Positions 59,546 to 64,000 of a stretch of 64,000 bases of DNA are shown in pieces (position 1 is the first letter of the stretch; each line of letters opens with the position of its first letter). The DNA lies in NCBI GenBank assembly GCA_965220645.1, contig OZ244836.1:2170001-2234000 (forward strand), written 5' to 3'. The notes beneath the pieces were generated by a model. That model was given only the letters and a program-made list of their open reading frames with translations, was not told the origin of the DNA and ran no database searches. The position numbers and the translations under genes were made by a program. Source of the stretch: Aldehydirespirator sp965220645. GTDB lineage: Bacteria > Actinomycetota > Acidimicrobiia > Acidimicrobiales > Aldehydirespiratoraceae.

Positions 59546-60348
59546 AGCTCTCGAAGGGCACTGTCGCCGACGGCCGGCTCGTGTGCCCGTACCACGGCTG
59601 GCAGTTCGGGCCCGAGGGCGCCGTGGTCGAGATCCCGCAACTGGAGGCGGGGGCGTCGCTGCCCCCGTCGGCGTGCCTGCAGGTGCTGCCCACGGTCGAG
59701 GCGCACGGCATGGGCTGGATCTCCCTGGAGCCGCAACCGCCGGCTCCGATCCCGACCATCCCCGAGTTCGAGGACTCCCGGTTCGACCGCATCGAGGTCG
59801 GAGTGATCCGCTACCACGCCAGCGCCGCCGCGATCGTCGACAACAACACCGACTCCACCCACGTCGCATTCGTCCACTCGGGCTCCTTCGGCGCGGATCA
59901 AGACCCGCGTGTGCCGGTCGGATCCGTGCAACGTTCCTCTTTCGGCATCTCGATCAGCTACGGGGAGATGCCGGTCGCCCGCACTCCCACCTCGCAACGA
60001 CCGGGCACCAGGCACTCGGTGACCGAGATGTGGTTGCCGTTCGTGCAGGTGGGGCGGATGCACTACTCCGACGGCAGCACCCACATCCTGGTCAAAGGGT
60101 GCTGCCCGGTGCAGGACGGCGTCACCGACGTCCACCTGACGGTGCTGCGCAACGACCTCGCCGACACGATCGACCGGCAATCCATCATCGACTTCGAGCT
60201 GGCCGTGGAACTCGAGGACAAAGCCGTCCTCGAAACCCTTCCCGCGGCCTTCCCCCTCGACCCGAGACTCCAGGCCCACACCAAGCACGACCGGCCCGGC
60301 ATCGCCTACCGCCACGCCCTCACCGACTTCCTCGCCGACTCGAGCTAG
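59527..60348 (+). pseudogene. Rieske oxygenase, N-terminally truncated
   Basis: 273 codons beginning at CPHRWAQLSKGTVADGRLVC with PYHGW following: both halves of the [2Fe-2S] site are there, but the residues before the first cysteine belong to the transposase-like fragment. The rest (DNNTDSTHVAFVHSGSFGAD with iron ligands, ILVKGCCPVQDGVTDVHLTV) is a complete C-terminal catalytic domain of a PaO/VanA-type monooxygenase subunit. No start or ribosome-binding site is visible, so it is judged a pseudogene. Confidence 0.7.
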
Positions 60349-60394
60349 GAGCCGCGGTCGGCCGAACTTGTGGCCCAAGATGAACCACAAGTGG

Positions 60395-60411
60395 TAATAT
60401 TTGGACCAATG
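60395..60411 (+). promoter_or_regulatory. Leaderless-type promoter of the 60409 operon
   Basis: TAATAT at 60395-60400 lies eight bases before ATG 60409; no Shine-Dalgarno. Surroundings are AT-rich for this DNA. Confidence 0.45.
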
Positions 60412-60570
60412 GTGCGCGTTGAGCTGGAGCGGATCGAGACACTGGAGCTGCTGGGGATGGTCGTCGCCCATCTCAACTACGCAGAGGCATCCGGAGACCT
60501 GTCGCCACGAGTCCCGACCCTCATGGTTATTCGCGACAAACTGGCCGACGGTCTTCGGGAGGAGCAATGA
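60409..60570 (+). CDS. Small protein of unknown function, possible antitoxin/toxin partner
   Basis: 53 residues, MVRVELERIETLELLGMVVA then HLNYAEASGDLSPRVPTLMV, helical and charged. ATGA overlap with the next gene. A two-gene unit of this size with its own promoter resembles a toxin-antitoxin or small regulatory pair; the family is not recognised. Confidence 0.5.
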   Translation: MVRVELERIETLELLGMVVAHLNYAEASGDLSPRVPTLMVIRDKLADGLREEQ

Positions 60571-60827
60571 GCTACACCGACGCTGATGTGTCCGCCGCGA
60601 TCGCGGGAATGGAGAAGTACCGGTCCGGCCTCGACTACGAGGTGGGGGCCGCGCTCGCCGTGGTCGGCCTAAGTGCCGAGCGGGCCCACAAGGAGATCGC
60701 CATGCGCGACGACATGATCCGCACGGCCCATCGTGTCGGCGCCTCACTGCGACAGATCGCCGAAGTGTCCGGGCTCGGCCGCAAGACGGTCACCGCGATC
60801 GTCGAAGCGGACCCGCTCCGACCGTGA
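60567..60827 (+). CDS. Small helix-turn-helix protein
   Basis: 86 residues. The C-terminal half RMRD-like AMRDDMIRTAHRVGASLRQI, AEVSGLGRKTVTAIVEADPL has the spacing of a helix-turn-helix of the Sigma70-region-4/HTH type. The N-terminal half is helical (SAAIAGMEKYRSGLDYEVGA). Translationally coupled to the 53-residue protein and likely its DNA-binding partner. Confidence 0.55.
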   Translation: MSYTDADVSAAIAGMEKYRSGLDYEVGAALAVVGLSAERAHKEIAMRDDMIRTAHRVGASLRQIAEVSGLGRKTVTAIVEADPLRP

Positions 60828-61144
60828 CGCCGGACCCGTCACAAGGTAGGGACATGGGCACCAGCCCAGCGTCGTTCATCGGTCCACCACCGGCGCCTGA
60901 GCGGTGATCGCCGACGCGGCAGCCTTCCCCGGCTCCGCAATCGGGCGGCGTCGCATCACGGCACGGCAGCGAGCCCGCTCGCGCGGCGACACGGCTAGGG
61001 GCCGTGGGTGATCGTGCCGTCCTCCCACAGCACCGAGGCACGGAAGAAGGCCACCGCGTGGGCGACCTCGTGCTCCCCGAACCGCTGGGACTGGTACGGC
61101 TTGTCGAACGGATACCGGTTGAACTCCGTGGCCGGCTCCAGGCC
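60828..61144 (-). pseudogene. Gap holding a C-terminal gene remnant
   Basis: 60995-61144 on the minus strand reads LEPATEFNRYPFDKPYQSQR, FGEHEVAHAVAFFRASVLWE and DGTITHGP-stop, coding-like but preceded in frame by the TAG of the next gene, so it lacks a start. Family not recognised. 60828-60994 shows nothing convincing. Confidence 0.4.
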
Positions 61145-61417
61145 CTAGTGTCGATGAGCCTTGCCGATCTGTCTGAAATCCGGGTCGGTCGCCAATAGAT
61201 GCCTGGCGATCTGATCCTGCTCGATCATGCCGGATACGACCAGCCAAGCGTGGTCCTCGCCGCCGGGAGCCACGAGGCGGATCTCCCAGACATACCATCC
61301 TTCGCTCTCCTCCGGCTCTGGGAGAGCCCCTCGGCGGGTGGATGAGGACTGGAACCCGACGGGGTTCCCGCCTGTCAGGGACCCGACCGACCCGCGGTGG
61401 GCCTGCTCTTCTCCCAC
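61145..61417 (-). CDS. Small protein of unknown function
   Basis: 90 residues if GTG 61417 is the start; the frame has no good Shine-Dalgarno, so the start is uncertain. The C-terminal half WYVWEIRLVAPGGEDHAWLV, VSGMIEQDQIARHLLATDPD is well-formed. It overlaps the end of the GIY-like gene (61375) by 43 bases in another frame; together they look like a two-gene unit. Confidence 0.4.
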   Translation of the reverse strand: MGEEQAHRGSVGSLTGGNPVGFQSSSTRRGALPEPEESEGWYVWEIRLVAPGGEDHAWLVVSGMIEQDQIARHLLATDPDFRQIGKAHRH

Positions 61418-61590
61418 TCGCGGGCGGCCTCGCGGGTGGTCCTGTTCCCGACCTGGCGGATGTCGCCCTGGCGGTACTCGCGGCGCAGCTCCCCTTCGCG
61501 GCGTTCCAGATCGTTCGTTATGCCGCTGTGCTTGATCCGCCTGTCGGGGCCGACGAACTGGTACTTGTAGGTGTCGCGGTCGCTTGACAT
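61375..61590 (-). CDS. Small GIY-YIG-like protein
   Basis: 71 residues from ATG 61590 with GGAGGGGG upstream. YKYQFVGPDRRIKHSGITND and LERREGELRREYRQGDIRQV resemble the beginning of the GIY-YIG fold (Y-x-Y...H-x-GIT-x-D-L-x-R-R), although the second signature tyrosine is histidine. Catalytic arginine/glutamate positions cannot be confirmed, so nuclease function is open. Confidence 0.5.
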   Translation of the reverse strand: MSSDRDTYKYQFVGPDRRIKHSGITNDLERREGELRREYRQGDIRQVGNRTTREAAREWEKSRPTAGRSGP

Positions 61591-61753
61591 GCTCCCCCTC
61601 CTCGCTCTTGCTGGGCGCATCGTGACGGGTCCACCGCATCCAACGCGACCGATCGTAGCGGCCGGCTCGTCTGGGACCGCGGCAGCCCCCACCTCCCGGT
61701 GAAGGTCCGACCGCAAGCCGTCCCAAACGTGAATCGATGCCACGATCCTCTGT

Positions 61754-61768
61754 CACAAGTACACTATA
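61754..61768 (-). promoter_or_regulatory. AT-rich promoter region, minus strand
   Basis: TATAGT (61763-61768 on the minus strand) lies six bases before a GTG at 61756, within an AT-rich block 61757-61793. It probably drives the GIY-like gene 166 bases away; the frame at the GTG is not protein-like. The plus strand of the same block may serve the ASCH remnant. Confidence 0.35.
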
Positions 61769-61883
61769 TAGATTAATATCACACAATCAGACATACGGAT
61801 CACGTCACGGCCGACACGCCACGGATCAAGGGCGAGGTGCTCGTCCACGTCGGCGGCGTTCGGCGAGGAAGGGATCAGGCAGC

Positions 61884-62091
61884 ATGATTGGTGACAAGCA
61901 GGGACTCGATCAAGACCGGATGATTGTCCTGTCGCTCAAGCCGAGGTTCGCGGAGGCCATCCTGACGGGGGACAAGACGGTGGAGCTCCGCCGCACCGAG
62001 CCCAAGATCGTCGTTCCGACGCGGGCTCTCCTGTATGCGACGACACCGGTGCGAGCGCTCCTCGGCACATGCGTCATCACTAGCGTCAAGT
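61884..62091 (+). pseudogene. ASCH-domain gene, truncated copy
   Basis: ATG 61884 with AGGAAGGG upstream. MIVLSLKPRFAEAILTGDKT and VELRRTEPKIVVPTRALLYA are nearly identical to the protein at 21673, up to TCVITSVKS. There the homology stops (the full copy continues TDLAALWRAYG) and the frame runs on into unrelated sequence. About half the domain is lost. Confidence 0.75.
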
Positions 62092-62163
62092 CCCCCTCGA
62101 CAGCGTCGAAGCGCGGGCAAACACATGTATGCTCTCGACGCTCACCATCAGAAAGGGTGCCCA

Positions 62164-62427
62164 ATGAAGAAGATACTTACGGCCGTGCTCGCAGGCGCAG
62201 CGGCTCTCGCCATCGGCTTCAAGTGGACCAAGAATCGTCGTTGGCTTGGCTCAGGCGATCCGGTAACTGCTGTCAAGGACACCGCCAACCGAGTGAAAGA
62301 ACGAATCCGCCCGAGCGCAGACGCCGAATCGGAGCCGTCAGACGACACGGCAACCGAAGCGTCAGACGACGAAGCTGTCGAAGCCTCAGACGACGAACCG
62401 GTCGAAGCGTTGGCCAGCACATCGTGA
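62164..62427 (+). CDS. Small protein with N-terminal hydrophobic segment and acidic tail
   Basis: 87 residues from ATG 62164, GAAAGGG nine bases upstream; TATGCT at 62128-62133 could be the -10. MKKILTAVLAGAAALAIGFK is a signal or membrane anchor, then a basic middle and an acidic repeat (EASDDEAVEASDDEPVEA). No family. May be a membrane-tethered small protein. Confidence 0.6.
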   Translation: MKKILTAVLAGAAALAIGFKWTKNRRWLGSGDPVTAVKDTANRVKERIRPSADAESEPSDDTATEASDDEAVEASDDEPVEALASTS

Positions 62428-62520
62428 CACCAGCAAACAGCGCTGACTGGGCCGCTTGCGCTGAAGGTTCGTTGCTGCTGAGCGGACGCTGAGGGCCTAG
62501 GTCATGTCCTCGATGAGCAG

Positions 62521-63063
62521 CTACCGTCGTCGGCGCCATGCGACTGCGCCGGCCGCGAGAACCACGGCGGCACCTGCGATGAGCAGGAACGCGAGCAGGC
62601 TCTGATCGTCGCCCGAGTCCGGGAGGCGGATCGAGTCGTCCGGCGGATGGCCCTCGCCGAAGACGTCTTGGAGCTCGGCCGCCGTGACCATCGAGTTGCA
62701 CAGATCGACGGACAGGTCGCCTCGCCACGTCCTGGCGGCGATGCCGACCGCGCCCATGCCGCCGAGGTCTATCCCGCAGGCGGATTCCTGGGCGTGGGTG
62801 CGGACCTCGATGAGGGGGCCGGCCTCGCCCTTGTACACCCGGTCGACACGGAACAACAGCGCAGTGCCGTTGTCGTCGACCTGGTCGTGCACCACCCGCT
62901 CCAGCTGACGCCCAACGAAAGCCACAGTGATGTCGTCGGCGTACGCAGACAGCTCGAGGTCGCCGCAACTGCAGGCATGAGCTGTACGCGGAGTCGCGGC
63001 GATTCCCACGAGCGCGATCGCAGCCGCGGTCATCAACACGCCGCAGAGTCGCATCATGGCCAC
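62521..63063 (-). CDS. Secreted NTR/TIMP-like protein with LPxSG cell-wall anchor
   Basis: 180 residues from GTG 63063 (ATG 63057 is an alternative). Signal peptide ending at AHA, mature N-terminus CSCGDLELSAYADDITVAFV with C-x-C as in TIMP/netrin-like domains, followed by VDRVYKGEAGPLIEVRTHAQ and later cysteines. C-terminal sorting signal: LPDSGDDQ, a hydrophobic helix LLAFLLIAGAAVVLAAGAVA and RRRR. LPxTG-type signals are joined to the wall by sortase; no sortase gene is in the window. Confidence 0.75.
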   Translation of the reverse strand: MAMMRLCGVLMTAAAIALVGIAATPRTAHACSCGDLELSAYADDITVAFVGRQLERVVHDQVDDNGTALLFRVDRVYKGEAGPLIEVRTHAQESACGIDLGGMGAVGIAARTWRGDLSVDLCNSMVTAAELQDVFGEGHPPDDSIRLPDSGDDQSLLAFLLIAGAAVVLAAGAVAWRRRR

Positions 63064-63254
63064 CGATCTCCGACACTAGGCGTCCCTGCCTCCCGAACCT
63101 CAGGAAAGCCCATCATGACGGCATCGGTGATCGGTGCTCCCGTTTGCTGGACTCGGTTTGTGGGAGCTCCGGCGATGCCGCGCTGAATGTCAGGGCGACT
63201 CGAGCCTGTCCACGAGCGACTGAACCGCTCGTCGGGCAGCTGAAGGTCGGGAGT
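63064..63254. other. Short intergenic region
   Basis: Between the anchored protein and the PIN remnant. Only a 23-codon plus frame (MTASVIGAPVCWTRFVGAPA) with no start signal; nothing recognisable. Confidence 0.3.
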
Positions 63255-63756
63255 TCAGGCTTCCCCGATGTCGAGTCGCGGCTCGTCGAGGAAGGGCTCA
63301 GCAACCCTCACGTGGACCAGGTCCTCCCACTTGCCGCGCGTTGACTCGCTCTCATATGTGAACAGGCGGTCACACTGCTGGATTGATGCAGACGCCAAGT
63401 GGATTGCGTCGGCGGGTTTGACCGTCTTCGTGCCGAGCCCCTTCGACTGACGGATGATTGCCCGTGCCTCCAAAGCGACCCTGGCCGAGACGTCCACGAC
63501 GGTGATCGGTGATGCGGGAACCCAGAGCTGATCGATGGCATCTTCGCTGCCCACTGGGTCGCCGCCAGCCTGACCAGTGGAAATAGGAAATATAGGCAAC
63601 CTCCGTGATCGACAGGACGGAGGTGATCAGATCGATCTTCTCTTCCCGGGCATCCTCCAGCACGGACTGGACGACGCCAGCGCGGCCCTCCTCATCGGCG
63701 ACATAAGCGATGAGGACGTTGGAGTCGAGGTATACCCGAATCGGTCTAGCCCTCAT
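63255..63756 (-). pseudogene. PIN-domain toxin (VapC-like) with frameshift
   Basis: ATG 63756 opens MRARPIRVYLDSNVLIAYVA, the first PIN aspartate (YLDSN), through ITSVLSITEVAYI with the glutamate. At about 63580 the frame changes and continues AIDQLWVPASPITVVDVSAR, GLGTKTVKPADAIHLASASI (second aspartates) and RLFTYESES to the stop at 63255. A single frameshift separates two otherwise complete halves, so this is either a recent pseudogene or a sequence error. Coupled to the antitoxin-like gene by an 11-base overlap. Confidence 0.78.
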
Positions 63757-64000
63757 CTCTCATGCGTCTGACCAGCACCTCAGCCGGCTCCGTGCTCTGG
63801 AGCGCTCCTCGGGCCCGGAGGTAGCCGTCGGGGTCTCCCTCGCCGACGGGATCCACCTTCGTGACTCGCCGGATCCATACCGGCCTGTCAGTCTTGGCGT
63901 CTCGGCGCACGGTGCCGGTCACATCGGCAATGTGTCCCCACACGTCGCGCATCCTGTCCTCGAGGTCCCAGTCCATGTAGCACTTGACAGCGGTGTCGCT
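63746..64000 (-). CDS. Antitoxin-like partner of the PIN toxin (3' part; 5' end outside window)
   Basis: The frame is open to the window edge. SDTAVKCYMDWDLEDRMRDV, WGHIADVTGTVRRDAKTDRP and SVxxV-like VWIRRVTKVDPVGEGDPDGY end with STEPAEVLVRRMRDEG. An upstream partner overlapping a PIN toxin gene is the usual antitoxin position; the fold is not recognised. The N-terminus is beyond 64000. Confidence 0.6.
   Translation of the reverse strand, partial: SDTAVKCYMDWDLEDRMRDVWGHIADVTGTVRRDAKTDRPVWIRRVTKVDPVGEGDPDGYLRARGALQSTEPAEVLVRRMRDEG

Overview
The window is GC-rich DNA whose genes point to an uncultivated actinobacterium, perhaps of the Acidimicrobiia type (an inference). The evidence is codon use, two LLM flavin/F420-type oxidoreductases, many GTG starts, start-codon overlaps of the ATGA/GTGA type, and several -10 boxes placed 6-8 bases before a start codon, the arrangement of leaderless actinobacterial transcripts. 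I saw no rRNA, tRNA or CRISPR array.

Layout. 1-3978: a dipeptide-type ABC importer operon, with the 5' end outside the window, closed by an alpha/beta-hydrolase-like gene. 4031-12295: amine oxidase with a triplicated 3' end, EamA exporter, membrane protein, and an accessory patch with two small toxin-antitoxin-like pairs, gene remnants and an HTH-nucleotidyltransferase. 12355-16781: lipoprotein, tyrosine phosphatase, ADP-ribosylglycohydrolase, a 50-codon ORF and a large protein with a HEPN-like RNMVLH motif. 16852-18776: internally deleted IS3 remnant, then an IS110 transposase preceded by a structured non-coding region that looks like a bridge RNA. 18834-23536: nuclease-like fragment, EthD protein, aminotransferase, ASCH protein, and an AbiE-type locus with a truncated toxin gene.

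23483-42864 is mostly catabolic: arylamine N-acetyltransferase, two-subunit Rieske dioxygenase, thiolase-like protein, IlvD/Edd dehydratase, SDR; an ABC uptake system (binding protein, permease, ATPase) interleaved with amidohydrolase, octopine-dehydrogenase-like enzyme and LLM oxidoreductase; then acyl-CoA dehydrogenase, enoyl-CoA hydratase, both E1 subunits of a 2-oxoacid dehydrogenase and another LLM oxidoreductase. Together these suggest uptake and breakdown of aromatic or nitrogen-ring compounds into acyl-CoA, but the substrate cannot be read from sequence.

43205-50194 holds a cold-shock protein, redoxin, potassium-channel-like protein, two hydrolases, DUF1697 and a second phosphatase. 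50243-64000 is a rearranged accessory region. A segment of about 1 kb occurs twice in direct orientation, 6046 bases apart, flanking hipBA, a lipoprotein serpin and transposase remnants. Downstream are frame-shifted recombinase, transposase and Rieske fragments, a truncated second ASCH gene, an LPxSG-anchored secreted protein and a frame-shifted PIN toxin with its partner. The number of truncated genes, and repeated capture of the same families (AbiE, ASCH, phosphatase, BrnT/BrnA), is the most striking property of the window.
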